Origin: Pullilachnospira sp963929535
Lineage (GTDB): Bacteria; Bacillota; Clostridia; Lachnospirales; Lachnospiraceae
NCBI GenBank assembly: GCA_963929535.1
Contig: CAWVIZ010000010.1
Span: 186,001-250,000 of the forward strand
Direction of reading: 5' to 3'
DNA: 64,000 bases
A program made the translations under genes and the position numbers. Shown piece after piece: positions 24,062 through 33,340 of the stretch (its first letter is position 1; the number at the start of each line of letters is the position of its first letter). Below the pieces are notes generated by a model, which did not search any database, had not been told where the DNA came from, and saw only the letters and a list, made by a program, of their open reading frames with translations.

Positions 24062-24297
24062 GAATATGGAGAGGAAACGGAAAGGAAACTTGATTACCCA
24101 ATGGACTTATGGTAAAGTGGATACGTTATAAGCAGCTGATATCCTTTGGCGATCTTATGGTATGAGGGTGATGGCTTAAAGCCAGAGTCTTCCTGCGGAT
24201 ATCAGTCGTTTGCGGCATACCCCACGGAGCAGCCGTGCCGGCCGCTGCATCATCAAAGACTGCCGATCCACGGCAGTGCCGGAAAGAGAGGATAAGT
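24062..24297. other. Leader region of the M28 peptidase gene
   Basis: No gene seen. TTGATTACCC near 24089 and TTATGG near 24107 may be a weak promoter for the following gene. GCAGTGCC/GGCAGT-type inverted repeats (CTGCCGATCCACGGCAG, 24261-24277) lie just before the ribosome-binding site. Confidence 0.35.
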
Positions 24298-25545
24298 ATG
24301 GACAGAAATTGCATGGATGGAAACAGGGCGCTTGCGTTCCTGAAGGAGTTTGATTATATACGGGAGGCGGGAACCCCGGCGGAGGAGCAGGCGGCTGCCA
24401 GGATCGCGCAGGAGATCCGCTCCCTGGGGCTTGTGCCCAAGACGGAGGAATTTGTTTTTCACGAGAACTGTATCACGGAGGCGTATTTTCAGGTGACGGA
24501 GCCTGAGAAAAAGGAATACCGGGTGTCCGGGTTCAAAAACAGCGGAAATACGCCGGCAGAGGGGATTGAGGCGCCCTTTTATTATGCGGAAAACGGGGAC
24601 GATGTGAATCTGTCCTTCGCGGAGGGGAAGATCGTGATGGTGAACGCTCCGATGAGGGCGGAGCTTTACCGGAAGCTGGTAAAGGCCGGCGCCGCGGCAT
24701 TCCTGACAGTCAGCGGAACACCGGTGGATGAGGGAGAAGACCGGGCGGTACCCACATGCAGGCTGCGGGGGCTGACCCCGGAAGAAACGGTGATCCAGGG
24801 AGCGGGGATCCACTGCCGGGATGCCCAGGAACTGGTGGAGAAAGGTGCCGGCAGAGCCCGTCTGGTGGTGCGGCAGGAGGAGAGGGAAAAGATTTCCCGC
24901 AATGTCCGCGTGCGCATCCCGGGAACGGATGAGAAGCTGAAGAAAGAGATCCTGACGCTGACGGCTCATTATGATTCCGTGCCCGAGGGACCGGGGGCCT
25001 ATGACAACATGGCAGGAGCGGCCATCATTATGGAACTGCTCCGCTGGTTTGCAAAGCATCCTCCTCTCAGGACACTGGAGTTTGTCTGGTTTGGCGCTGA
25101 GGAGAAAGGGCTGGAGGGAAGCCTGGCCTATGTGGAGCGTCACAGCCAGGAGCTGGAGAACCACCGTTTTAATATGAATGTGGATCTGGCAGGGCAGCTG
25201 ATCGGAGGGACAGTCATTGGAGTGACGGCGGATGCGTCTGTCTGCGCCATGCTGTCTCTGCTGGTTCACGAATCGGGAATCGGGGCTTCCTTTAAGAACC
25301 AGATCTGGGGAAGCGATTCCAATACCTTCGCCTGGAAGGGGATTCCTGCCATGACGCTGAACAGAGACGGATATGGAATGCATACCCGTTACGACACGGC
25401 GGCACTGATCTCTCCCTGGTCCCTGCAGAGAAGTTCCCTGCTTCTGGGCCATCTGGCGGAGCGTTTGGCAGACATTCCTGTATTTCCTTTCGAGAGGACG
25501 ATGCCGGAACAGCTTTTAAAAGAACTGGATGCATTTTTTGCGTAA
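24298..25545 (+). CDS. M28-family zinc aminopeptidase
   Basis: 415 residues from ATG 24298, preceded by AGAGAGGA; a longer frame to 24235 has no ribosome-binding site. A PA-like insert (residues ~90-200) is followed by the di-zinc peptidase core: His224-x-Asp226 (LTAHYDSV), bridging Asp236 (GAYDNMAGAA), Glu268/Glu269 (WFGAEEKGLEGS), Asp296 and His362 (GYGMHTRYDT). No signal peptide, so it is probably cytosolic and trims peptides. A hairpin terminator is shared with the convergent pepT. Confidence 0.88.
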   Translation: MDRNCMDGNRALAFLKEFDYIREAGTPAEEQAAARIAQEIRSLGLVPKTEEFVFHENCITEAYFQVTEPEKKEYRVSGFKNSGNTPAEGIEAPFYYAENGDDVNLSFAEGKIVMVNAPMRAELYRKLVKAGAAAFLTVSGTPVDEGEDRAVPTCRLRGLTPEETVIQGAGIHCRDAQELVEKGAGRARLVVRQEEREKISRNVRVRIPGTDEKLKKEILTLTAHYDSVPEGPGAYDNMAGAAIIMELLRWFAKHPPLRTLEFVWFGAEEKGLEGSLAYVERHSQELENHRFNMNVDLAGQLIGGTVIGVTADASVCAMLSLLVHESGIGASFKNQIWGSDSNTFAWKGIPAMTLNRDGYGMHTRYDTAALISPWSLQRSSLLLGHLAERLADIPVFPFERTMPEQLLKELDAFFA

Positions 25546-25555
25546 TGGACGGGAT

Positions 25556-25604
25556 AAAAGGGTCTGCCCTACGGAGAAATTTTCTCCCAGGGGCAGACCC
25601 TTTT
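25556..25604. terminator. Bidirectional terminator between M28 peptidase and pepT
   Basis: AAAAGGGTCTGCCC pairs with GGGCAGACCCTTTT around a loop with further pairing (GGAGAAATTTTCTCC). A-run on one side and T-run on the other serve both convergent genes. Confidence 0.85.
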
Positions 25605-25620
25605 GGCGGGAAAGAGCTGT

Positions 25621-26850
25621 TTACTGATTTGACGCGTATTCTCTGGCCAGTTCCACGATCACCTGTACGCACTGTTCCATGGACTCCACGCAGGTGAACT
25701 CAAATCTGCCGTGGCAGTTGTAATCTCCGGTGCCCAGGTTGGGGCAGGGCAGACCTTTGAAGGAAAGACGGGCACCGTCGGTGCCGCCCCGGACAGGCTG
25801 AATGCGGGGAGTGATGCCCAGACGTTCAAAGACCTTCAGCACGGTATCGATCAGGTGACGGTGGGGCTCGATCTTTTCCTTCATGTTGTAATAGGAATCT
25901 TTTACCTTGGCGGATACGGTTCCTTCTCCGTACTTGGCATTCATATAATCAGCAGCTTTTGTGATGAGAGATTTTTTCTCTTCAAAGAGCTTCATATCGT
26001 GATCCCGGATAATATACTGAAGAGAAGCGCGCTCCACGCATCCCTCCATTCCGATCAGATGGATAAAGCCCTGGTATCCGTCGGTGCATTCCGGGCGCAT
26101 GAAGGCAGGGAGCATCTGCTGAAATTCCATGGCCAGGACGGCGGCATTCACCATTTTTCCTCTGGATGATCCGGGATGGATGCTGGTGCCCGTGAAGGTG
26201 ATTTCCGCGGAGGCGGCGTTAAAGTTCTCATATTCCAGCTCTCCGGCAGCTCCTCCGTCCATGGTGTAAGCGAAATCCGCACCGAAGCGTTCCACATCAA
26301 AGCGGTCCGCACCGCAGCCGATCTCTTCGTCCGGCGTGAAGGCCACCCGGATGGGCCCGTGAGGGATTTCCGGATGGGCGATCAAGTACTCGGCGGCGGT
26401 GAGGATCTCCGCCACGCCTGCCTTGTCATCTCCCCCCAGAAGGGTATTTCCGTCTGTGACGATCAGTGTTTTGCCTGTAAGTTCCCGCAGCGCTTCAAAT
26501 TCATCAGGGCGCATCACCAGGCGCAGCTCCTGGTTCAGCACGATATCCTTTCCATCATAGGATTCGATCACCCGGGGACGGATGTTGGCTCCCGGGGCAT
26601 CGTTGGCGGTATCCATGTGGGCGATAAATCCGATGACGCTGCCGCCAAAATCTTCCATGGTGGAAGGGATCGTGCCGTACACATATCCGTTCTCATCCCG
26701 GTATACATCCGCAATCCCGATCTCCCGCATCTCCCCGGCCAGCATATCGGCAAAGGAAAGCTGTGCCGGAGTGCTGGGAAACGTTCCGGAATCGGGATCT
26801 GAGGTGGTGTCGATCATTACATACTTGATAAATCTGTCTTTTACATGCAT
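25621..26850 (-). CDS. pepT: Peptidase T (tripeptide aminopeptidase)
   Basis: 409 residues from ATG 26850, chosen for AAAAGGAGG upstream. M20-family zinc ligands are visible: His78-x-Asp80 (FIAHMDTAND), the bridging Asp in LLGGDDKAGVAEI, the catalytic pair in FTPDEEIGCGAD, and DGGAAGELEYENFNAA. The final His lies in the GGTDGARLSFKGLPCPNLGT region typical of PepT. It releases N-terminal residues from tripeptides in the cytosol. It faces another peptidase gene, so this spot is a small peptide-catabolism locus. Confidence 0.95.
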   Translation of the reverse strand: MHVKDRFIKYVMIDTTSDPDSGTFPSTPAQLSFADMLAGEMREIGIADVYRDENGYVYGTIPSTMEDFGGSVIGFIAHMDTANDAPGANIRPRVIESYDGKDIVLNQELRLVMRPDEFEALRELTGKTLIVTDGNTLLGGDDKAGVAEILTAAEYLIAHPEIPHGPIRVAFTPDEEIGCGADRFDVERFGADFAYTMDGGAAGELEYENFNAASAEITFTGTSIHPGSSRGKMVNAAVLAMEFQQMLPAFMRPECTDGYQGFIHLIGMEGCVERASLQYIIRDHDMKLFEEKKSLITKAADYMNAKYGEGTVSAKVKDSYYNMKEKIEPHRHLIDTVLKVFERLGITPRIQPVRGGTDGARLSFKGLPCPNLGTGDYNCHGRFEFTCVESMEQCVQVIVELAREYASNQ

Positions 26851-27091
26851 AGTCTTTGCATCCTCCTTTTCTACAGCTATTGTACTGAAACAGGAAAGAA
26901 ATAGCAAGTCCATGTGGCTTTTGGAAGTATCTTACGCCATAAGGCTTTCCTGCCGGATTATTTCTGGAAAATATTAAAACCCGGAGAAATATTTCCGGTT
27001 TTCTGGTACAATGAAAAAAATCATATCCACACTGGCCATTGGGGCTGATCGGGAAGACAGGGAAGCCAGGAACAGCGAAAGGAGTATATCG

Positions 27092-28702
27092 ATGGAAATA
27101 AACAGAACATTTTATGTGAGCTCAGAAAATGGAAACAACAACAACCCGGGGGATGCCCCGGACCGGGCTTTTCGGAGTCTGTCCATGATCAATGGCAGGA
27201 AGCTTGAACCCGGCGACCGGATCCTTCTGGAAAAGGGTTCCGTATTTGAGGGGGAATTTCTCCATCTGTCCGCCAGAGGCACCGCGGACGCCCCCATTCT
27301 GGTGGACGCCTATGGAGAAGGGCCGCTCCCCGCCATCCACGCGGCGGGAGGCGGACTGTGGTATCAGAACTACGGCGGCCATCTGGACAACGTGGTCCAT
27401 ACCTGGAAGGGCTACGTCTCCTCCGCAGTGCTGCTGTATGACGCGGAGTACATCACTGTCCGGAATCTGGAGATCACCAATCAGCCGCAGACAGCGGGAG
27501 AGCGGTATAACCAGGGAGACCGGATGAACCGCACCGGTGTTTCCGTGATCGCCAAGGACAGGGGAACTCTCCATCAGATCCAGCTGGATCATCTGTATAT
27601 TCACGATGTGGAGGGAAATATCTATGACAAGCATCTGAACAACGGAGGCATCTACTGTTCGGTACTGAAACCGGAGGATGAAGAGAAAACCGGTGTGGCC
27701 CGCTATGACGGCATCCATATCCATCACTGCCGGGTGGAGAGCTGCCGGAGATGGGGGATTGCGGCGGGCTATACGTACCGGCATGATAAATTCACCACTC
27801 TGGAGCTTCCCGATGAGATCGTGGAAACGTACGGCTCGGTGAATGTGCTGATCGAGCATAATTATGTGAAGAATATCGGGGGTGACGGGATCACAGTGAT
27901 GTACTGTTTCCGACCGCTGGTGCAGTACAATGTGTCGGAGAATATCGCTCTGGATATGAACCGGGAGGTCTATACGGAGGCGGGCGAACGGCAGGGGATG
28001 ACCGCCGCCGCCATGTGGCCCTGGAAATGCAAGACGGCGGTATTCCAGTATAACGAGGCGTTTTCCACAGCCTTCAACCAGGATGGGGAAGCCTGGGACG
28101 CGGACTCCGGGGACGGCACCATTTATCAGTACAATTACAGCCATGACAATGCCGGCGGGTGTATCATGTTCTGTGAGGGTGAGAGCGTGAATAATATTTT
28201 CCGGTATAACCTCAGCGTAAACGATGGAACAGGCACCATTACGCCTGTGCGGAATGTGGACGCTCACATTTACAACAATACGTTTTATATCCCGGAAGAT
28301 GTGCCCTTTATCCGGCCGGGAATGTCCGGGGGCGGGATCCTGGCGGAGAACAACCTTTTCCTGTATGGGGGCCGGGAGCCCAGGGAAGAGGACTGGCATC
28401 ATCAGACAGAAAATGCGGTGTACTGCAATAATCTGTACTGCAATTACAAAAATACGCCTCAGGAGGATCGGCAGGCGATAACCGCCCGGCAGCCGAAGGA
28501 GGTGGTCCTGGCGCCGGGGAGCGGACCGGATAAGGCCCGGCCGGAGGTGAATGGCCGCCGGGGCGAAACGACTGTTTTTGACGGATACCGGCTGTGCCAG
28601 GATTCTCCGGCCAGAGAGCAGGGAAAGGAGATCCGGGAGAATGGCGGAAAGGACTTTTTCGGAAATCCCCGGTCGGGGAAGCCGGATCTTGGAGCCTGCT
28701 GA
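27092..28702 (+). CDS. Right-handed beta-helix protein (pectate-lyase-like fold)
   Basis: 536 residues from ATG 27092, preceded by AAAGGAG; the longer frame from 27011 lacks a site. The start (FYVSSENGNNNNPGDAPDRA, AFRSLSMING) is the usual opening of parallel beta-helix proteins, which follow with repeated strand-turn units (VRNLEITNQ, LDHLYIHDVEG, GIHIHHCRVES, VLIEHNYVKN, FQYNEAFST, YQYNYSHDNAGG, FRYNLSVNDG, IYNNTFYIP). The end DFFGNPRSGKPDLGA is typical too. Likely a polysaccharide lyase or glycosidase of unknown substrate. There is no signal peptide, so it may be cytosolic. Confidence 0.8.
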   Translation: MEINRTFYVSSENGNNNNPGDAPDRAFRSLSMINGRKLEPGDRILLEKGSVFEGEFLHLSARGTADAPILVDAYGEGPLPAIHAAGGGLWYQNYGGHLDNVVHTWKGYVSSAVLLYDAEYITVRNLEITNQPQTAGERYNQGDRMNRTGVSVIAKDRGTLHQIQLDHLYIHDVEGNIYDKHLNNGGIYCSVLKPEDEEKTGVARYDGIHIHHCRVESCRRWGIAAGYTYRHDKFTTLELPDEIVETYGSVNVLIEHNYVKNIGGDGITVMYCFRPLVQYNVSENIALDMNREVYTEAGERQGMTAAAMWPWKCKTAVFQYNEAFSTAFNQDGEAWDADSGDGTIYQYNYSHDNAGGCIMFCEGESVNNIFRYNLSVNDGTGTITPVRNVDAHIYNNTFYIPEDVPFIRPGMSGGGILAENNLFLYGGREPREEDWHHQTENAVYCNNLYCNYKNTPQEDRQAITARQPKEVVLAPGSGPDKARPEVNGRRGETTVFDGYRLCQDSPAREQGKEIRENGGKDFFGNPRSGKPDLGAC

Positions 28703-28838
28703 CTTGCCAGCCTTTTGACCCCGTGGTAACATATGGGAATGAAAAACGGAGCATTTCCGATCCGGAGGCAGCCTGGGCCGGCCAGGAGGGCTGCGCTTCG
28801 GATGGCGGAAAGAGAAAGGAAGTGGTTTACCCACGGTT

Positions 28839-29384
28839 ATGCGGATGATCATACAGACAATTGTTCATATTTTTCGGGATTTTCTTCAGCCCATCACCTA
28901 TCTGCCTTTGGGCATTCTGGCCGGAGGCATATTTCTGACAGGGTGGGGGCTGCGGCAGAAAAGACAGCCCGCCAGAGAACGGATCAGGATCACACAGAGG
29001 CAGTGGCTGACATGTCTGATTATTGTGTATGCCACGGTGCTTCTGATCCTGGCCTTTTTTTCCAGGGAACCCGGATCCAGGACAGGAGTGGATCTGATCC
29101 CTCTGTCCACCTGGGGGACTTCGGCCCAGGCTCACGCTTATTTTATCGAGAATATCCTGATGTTTATTCCTTTCGGGATCCTGCTTCCCTTCAGGGTGCC
29201 GGCCCTGCGGCGGGCGCTGTTCTGCATCGATGCGGGATTTCTGTGCAGCCTGCTTCTGGAAACAGCACAGCTTCTGACCGGGAGAGGCTACTGCCAGCTG
29301 GACGATATTGCCACCAATACACTGGGAACGGGGCTTGGGTATCTGATCTACAGACTCTGGCAGAGATACGGAAGAAAAAGGTAA
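28839..29384 (+). CDS. VanZ-like membrane protein
   Basis: 181 residues, ATG 28839 (weak upstream site; ATG 28845 is two codons later). Four or five hydrophobic segments. The VanZ motifs are present: VDLIPLSTWG, AYFIENILMFIPFGILLPFR, and SLLLETAQLLTGRGYCQLDDIATNTLGTGLGY (given here only as its two halves SLLLETAQLLTGRG and DDIATNTLGTGLGY). VanZ-like proteins in commensals are usually not tied to glycopeptide resistance; role unknown. Confidence 0.85.
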   Translation: MRMIIQTIVHIFRDFLQPITYLPLGILAGGIFLTGWGLRQKRQPARERIRITQRQWLTCLIIVYATVLLILAFFSREPGSRTGVDLIPLSTWGTSAQAHAYFIENILMFIPFGILLPFRVPALRRALFCIDAGFLCSLLLETAQLLTGRGYCQLDDIATNTLGTGLGYLIYRLWQRYGRKR

Positions 29385-29717
29385 TTGCGGCAGCGAAGCC
29401 GTAAGACTGCACTGCCGCGGAAACGCAAAAAGAGAAGCAGCGCCGCCAAAATATGCGTATTTTGCGGGAGAAGGTATAGAAAGGCGGAGGGAAGAAGGCT
29501 TGGAAGCCGCAGAATGCAGGAAAATAAAATAAGTTGTAAAAAATACAGTGAATTTTTTTCAGAAAGAACTATCGGTAAAATTACGCTGACTGGGATAAAA
29601 TGTTGTTATATGGGACAAAAAACGGTAGCTCGGAACAAGAAATAGTAATATAATAATTATTGATATCTAGAATATAAAATACATAAGTTGATAATTATAC
29701 GAGATGAGGTTTTTTCA
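29385..29717. other. Gap before the RiPP-like operon
   Basis: A GCGGCAG/CTGCCGC inverted repeat just after the VanZ stop may end that transcript. The rest becomes very AT-rich and should contain the promoter of the following regulator; TTGATATCTAGAATATAAAAT (29659 region) is a candidate without ideal spacing. A 43-codon frame from ATG 29514 to TAG 29645 (three cysteines, KISCKKYSEFFSE, GIKCCYMGQK) lacks a clear ribosome-binding site and is left uncalled. Confidence 0.4.
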
Positions 29718-30419
29718 ATGAGAATCGCTGTCTGCGATGACCATAAGGGAGACAGGGAAATCCTCCAGAAGCAGCTGATGGAGGTATGGGATGGAGCAGA
29801 AATCGACTCATACGAGACCGGCCGGGAGATATTCGGACAGATCCAGAATGGAGTTTATTACGACCTGATCTTTATGGATATCTTTATGGGTCAGGAGGAC
29901 GGGATCGCTGTCGGGAGAGAACTGCACAGGTATTATCCCACGGTTTCTCTGGTTTATGTCAGCAACAGCAGGGATTTTGGACCGGAGGTGTTTGAGGTCA
30001 ATGCCCTCCATTATCTGGTGAAGCCCTGTGATATGGCACAATTGAAGGAAGTAAAAAGAAGATATTTAAAGGGAAGGGAAAGCAAGGTGGAGGTTTCCCT
30101 GGGAAGGAATCAGAACAGGGAGATCCCCTGTCATATGATCACCTATGTGGAAAGCGTTCACAACAATCTGCTGATCCATCTGATCACCGGGGCTTCTCTG
30201 AAGATACGGGGGAGTATCCAGGGGTTTATGGATAAGGTGGATGAGCGGTTTCTGAGAGTGAACAGGGGAGTTTTGGTGAATATGGAGGCTATTGAACAGA
30301 TGAATACGGATTCCTGCCAGGTGGCGGGAATGATCTTTATGCTCAGCAGAAAGGAGCGGGCCGCCAATAAGCGGCGGTATAATGACTGGCTGTTCCGGAT
30401 GGCCATGGGAGAGCAGTAA
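29718..30419 (+). CDS. LytTR-family response regulator (AgrA-like)
   Basis: 233 residues from ATG 29718 (GAGG nine bases upstream). Receiver domain: AVCDDHKGD acidic pair, DLIFMDIFMGQEDGI phospho-acceptor Asp, LVYVSNS and YLVKPCDMA lysine. The C-terminal ~100 residues are a LytTR DNA-binding domain (ITYVESVHNNLLIHLITGAS, FLRVNRGVLVNMEAIEQM). It is the first gene of a run with a GHKL kinase, PqqD, radical SAM and kinase genes, and likely controls the cluster. The neighbouring kinase is AgrC-like, so a peptide signal is plausible. Confidence 0.92.
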   Translation: MRIAVCDDHKGDREILQKQLMEVWDGAEIDSYETGREIFGQIQNGVYYDLIFMDIFMGQEDGIAVGRELHRYYPTVSLVYVSNSRDFGPEVFEVNALHYLVKPCDMAQLKEVKRRYLKGRESKVEVSLGRNQNREIPCHMITYVESVHNNLLIHLITGASLKIRGSIQGFMDKVDERFLRVNRGVLVNMEAIEQMNTDSCQVAGMIFMLSRKERAANKRRYNDWLFRMAMGEQ

Positions 30420-30426
30420 AGGGGTT

Positions 30427-31860
30427 ATGGATCAGAGGAGTTTTTATTATTTTCTGATACAGCTGGCCGGTTATCTGCTGCAGATCTTTCCGGTGGTGAT
30501 CCTGCTGTATGCGGCTTTTTCCGATGAGCAGCTTAAGGTTTCCAAAAAGAAACTGGTTCCCCTTTTCTTGGCGGGCGCATTTGTCCTGAGTCTGCTGGCA
30601 GCAGGAGGTCTGACTTGTTTTTACGATACGGATCTGTACAGGCAGGGGACTGTGCGATGGATCGCCAATGGGTTCTTTAGCGTGATATGGATAGCGGGTA
30701 CAGCGGTCTATATCTGTTCTTTCAAAAAGGGAGTAAAGTGCCGGGCGCTGTGCTATTTTATCACAGTACAGTACGGGATTTCCGCATATACTGTGGCGGA
30801 GATCGTGGGGAGAATGACGGAATACGGTGATCTGGTGCCTTACGCAGCTCCGGCTGTGGCAGCTTATCTGCTCTCCATGGCTGTGATCTTTCCCATTGTT
30901 TACCGTCTTCTGAAAAAGTACGGAGCGCTCCGGCTGCGGGGAGAAAATCACCGGCTGATCCGTTTCGCGTCTTTTTCTTCCATCGCATTGCTTGCCCTGT
31001 ATGGAGCGGCGTTTCTGGCAGAGGTGAATCTGCTTCAGGATGCCCAGGACCTGGCCACAAAGCTTCATTTGTCTGTATGGCTGGTCTGTATGCTGGCAAC
31101 GGATCTGATCGCATATTACATGTATTTTTACAGTCTTCATATAGAGGAGGAGAAGGAGGCGCTGCATGTGCAGCTGGCGGCTTTTGAGCTGCAGTCCCAG
31201 TCCATGATGGATAAGATCCAGGAGGAAAGACGGACCCAGCATAATCTGCGTCACCATTTCAGAACGCTGATCAGCCTGGCGGAAAATCATCAGTACGGCC
31301 GGCTGGAGGAGTATCTGAAAACATATCTCAACGATTGGGAAAATCACCGGCTGAGAGTGATCTCCCAGAATCCTGTTCTGAATAATATTCTGGGATATTA
31401 TATTTCCCAGGCGGAACAGGAAAAAGTAAAGGTCCTTACGGATATTCGGATTTTAACCCAGTATCCTTTTGATATTCTGGACATGACCGTTTTATTGGGA
31501 AACGCCATGGAAAACGCGCTGGAAGCCTGCCGCCGCTGTGAGGCGGAGCCCTGGATCCGGGTGGATATACGGCACCGGCAGCAGGCAGTTCTCATAAAAA
31601 TTGAGAATTCCTGTGCGGATGACGGCGGGCAGGGCGGTCTTTTGCAGGAACCGCTCCGGTCTTCCAAAAACGGAAGAGTATCCGGTTACGGTCTCAGGAG
31701 CATGGAAATGATCGCCCGGAAATATCAGGGCAGTCTGGAATACTGGAAAAAGGACGGGGTGTTTACCCTGCGGGCAGTCCTGAATATGCCTGGGAACAGG
31801 GAACGGGGGATTTCCCCGGAGCCCATAGACAATCCTGACAGCAAAGGAGGGAGAGAATGA
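30427..31860 (+). CDS. GHKL-domain sensor histidine kinase (AgrC-like)
   Basis: 477 residues from ATG 30427, seven bases after the regulator's stop. Six or seven membrane helices cover residues ~1-220, a peptide- or small-molecule-sensing type of input domain. The cytoplasmic part has a phospho-acceptor region MMDKIQEERRTQHNLRHHFR with histidines, then a GHKL ATPase domain (LLGNAMENALEACRRCEAEP; IKIENSC; GYGLRSMEMIARKYQG). No HAMP and no classical H box, as in AgrC/ComD kinases. It overlaps the next gene (ATGA), so it is translated together with the peptide-modification genes. Confidence 0.9.
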   Translation: MDQRSFYYFLIQLAGYLLQIFPVVILLYAAFSDEQLKVSKKKLVPLFLAGAFVLSLLAAGGLTCFYDTDLYRQGTVRWIANGFFSVIWIAGTAVYICSFKKGVKCRALCYFITVQYGISAYTVAEIVGRMTEYGDLVPYAAPAVAAYLLSMAVIFPIVYRLLKKYGALRLRGENHRLIRFASFSSIALLALYGAAFLAEVNLLQDAQDLATKLHLSVWLVCMLATDLIAYYMYFYSLHIEEEKEALHVQLAAFELQSQSMMDKIQEERRTQHNLRHHFRTLISLAENHQYGRLEEYLKTYLNDWENHRLRVISQNPVLNNILGYYISQAEQEKVKVLTDIRILTQYPFDILDMTVLLGNAMENALEACRRCEAEPWIRVDIRHRQQAVLIKIENSCADDGGQGGLLQEPLRSSKNGRVSGYGLRSMEMIARKYQGSLEYWKKDGVFTLRAVLNMPGNRERGISPEPIDNPDSKGGRE

Positions 31861-32183
31861 AACTGAAAGACGGGCTGATCCTTCGGGAGGTGGCAGGACA
31901 GTATGTGATCGTCCCCACCGGAAAGAGGGTGCGGGAGGTGACCTCCATCGTATACATATCCTCTTCGGGAGCTTATCTCTGGGATTATATGAAGGATCAT
32001 GAGTTTGAGAAGGAGGATCTGGTGCAGCAGATCCTGGAGCACTATGAGGGTGTGACCAGGGAGAAAGCGGCGGAAGATATTGAAAAATTCCTGAAGACTC
32101 TGGCCGATAACAATATTCTGGATGATGGGATCGTCCGGGGAAGGGTATTTGTCCGGATGCCCGGGAAGGACGGAAAGTCATGA
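31857..32183 (+). CDS. PqqD-family RiPP recognition protein
   Basis: 108 residues; ATG overlaps the kinase stop by four bases. The pattern (LKDGLILREVAGQYVIVPTG, YISSSGAYLWDYMKDHEFEK, DLVQQILEHYEGVTREKAAE, DIEKFLKTLADNNIL) is a winged-helix PqqD domain of the type that binds leader peptides and presents them to modifying enzymes (RiPP recognition element). It overlaps the radical SAM gene by four bases. Such small PqqD proteins accompany HprK-like kinases and nucleotidyltransferases in many peptide clusters, and both are present here. Confidence 0.88.
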   Translation: MKLKDGLILREVAGQYVIVPTGKRVREVTSIVYISSSGAYLWDYMKDHEFEKEDLVQQILEHYEGVTREKAAEDIEKFLKTLADNNILDDGIVRGRVFVRMPGKDGKS

Positions 32184-33337
32184 GCCAGGGACTTTCCGGA
32201 AACAGACAGGAAACGGGACAGGAGAGGACGCCGGGTGTTCCGGGAGGAACGGAGGAACTCCGGGAGCGGCAGCCCCATGATTTTGAGCCGGCCTGCCGCA
32301 GAATGGAATGGCTGGATCCCTTCTATAAAGCGGTATGGGAGGAGGCGTACGCAAAAGCAATCCCCATCTCGGGAACTTTTGAGCTGACGCCCCGGTGCAA
32401 TTTTGAATGCCGGATGTGCTATGTGCATCTGAAGCCGGAGCGGATACCGGAATTCGGCAGAGAGCTGAGCGCGAAAGAGTGGATCCGGATCGCCGGGGAG
32501 GCCAGGGAGGCCGGAACCACCTGGCTGTGCGTCACAGGGGGAGAACCGCTGATGCATCCGGAGTTTGAGACCATCTGGCGGGAACTGACAGGGATGGGAT
32601 TTTTTATCACCCTGCAGACCAACGCGTCCATGATCACCCGGCGGATGGCAGAGCTTTTTGAGGAATGTCCTCCCAAGGGAGTTAAGGTGACCCTATATGG
32701 ATCGGGGGATGGAGTATACGAAAGGGTATGCCGGGTGAAGGATGGGTTTACCAGGGTGGATCAGGGAATCCAGAGGTTTATGGAGCTGGGGATTCCGGTA
32801 CAGCTGATCAGCACCGTGATCCGGCAGAATGTGGAGGATGTGCAGCGGATGGCCTTTTACGCCTACAGCCACAGACTGCCCTGGATGGCCACCGGCGGCA
32901 TCAAGCCCTCTGTGCGGGGAGCCGACAGCCAGGCCAGGGAGGTGCGGGTGCAGGAGAAAACGGACGAGCATCTGCGGCAGGAGATCCGCTGGCGGATGGA
33001 AAAGGCCCCGGTGAACATCGCCAGGAAGCCCTGTACCTACTGCAAGGATTACCGCCTTGGCTACTGGGTGACATGGAACGGGGAGATGCGGTTCTGCAGC
33101 TTTATGAATGAACCGCACATTGATGTAAAGGAGCAGGCGTTTGCGAAGGCCTGGGAGGAGCTGATCCGGTATCAGGAGGCTCTGGACTGGCCCCAGGAAT
33201 GTAAGACCTGCGAGGCGCAGAGCGTATGCTTCAAATGCGCCGGAACTCTGGCAGCCGAGTGCGGAAGCGCGGAGAGGGTGTCGGAGGAGTTTTGTAGTAA
33301 GGTGAGAAAGATTTATAGAGAAGTGAGAGGTGTGTAA
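32180..33337 (+). CDS. Radical SAM/SPASM peptide-maturation enzyme
   Basis: 385 residues, overlapping the PqqD gene by four bases. Cys73-x3-Cys77-x2-Cys80 (TPRCNFECRMCYVHL) is the radical SAM cluster; TGGEPLMHPEFE is the SAM-binding GGE motif. The C-terminal part has a SPASM-type array: KPCTYCKDYR, MRFCSFMNE, WPQECKTCEAQSVCFKCAGT and EEFC, enough for two auxiliary [4Fe-4S] clusters. Enzymes of this build introduce thioether, C-C or epimerised residues into ribosomal peptides. The N-terminal ~60 residues are an extension without clear homology. Chemistry and substrate are unknown; the next gene is the obvious candidate substrate. Confidence 0.92.
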   Translation: MSQGLSGNRQETGQERTPGVPGGTEELRERQPHDFEPACRRMEWLDPFYKAVWEEAYAKAIPISGTFELTPRCNFECRMCYVHLKPERIPEFGRELSAKEWIRIAGEAREAGTTWLCVTGGEPLMHPEFETIWRELTGMGFFITLQTNASMITRRMAELFEECPPKGVKVTLYGSGDGVYERVCRVKDGFTRVDQGIQRFMELGIPVQLISTVIRQNVEDVQRMAFYAYSHRLPWMATGGIKPSVRGADSQAREVRVQEKTDEHLRQEIRWRMEKAPVNIARKPCTYCKDYRLGYWVTWNGEMRFCSFMNEPHIDVKEQAFAKAWEELIRYQEALDWPQECKTCEAQSVCFKCAGTLAAECGSAERVSEEFCSKVRKIYREVRGV

Positions 33338-33340
33338 AAT

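Noticed and set aside
29514..29645. 43-codon cysteine-containing frame before the Agr-like regulator, a possible signal peptide
   Set aside because: No convincing ribosome-binding site and no second line of evidence; kept only as a note in the gap entry.
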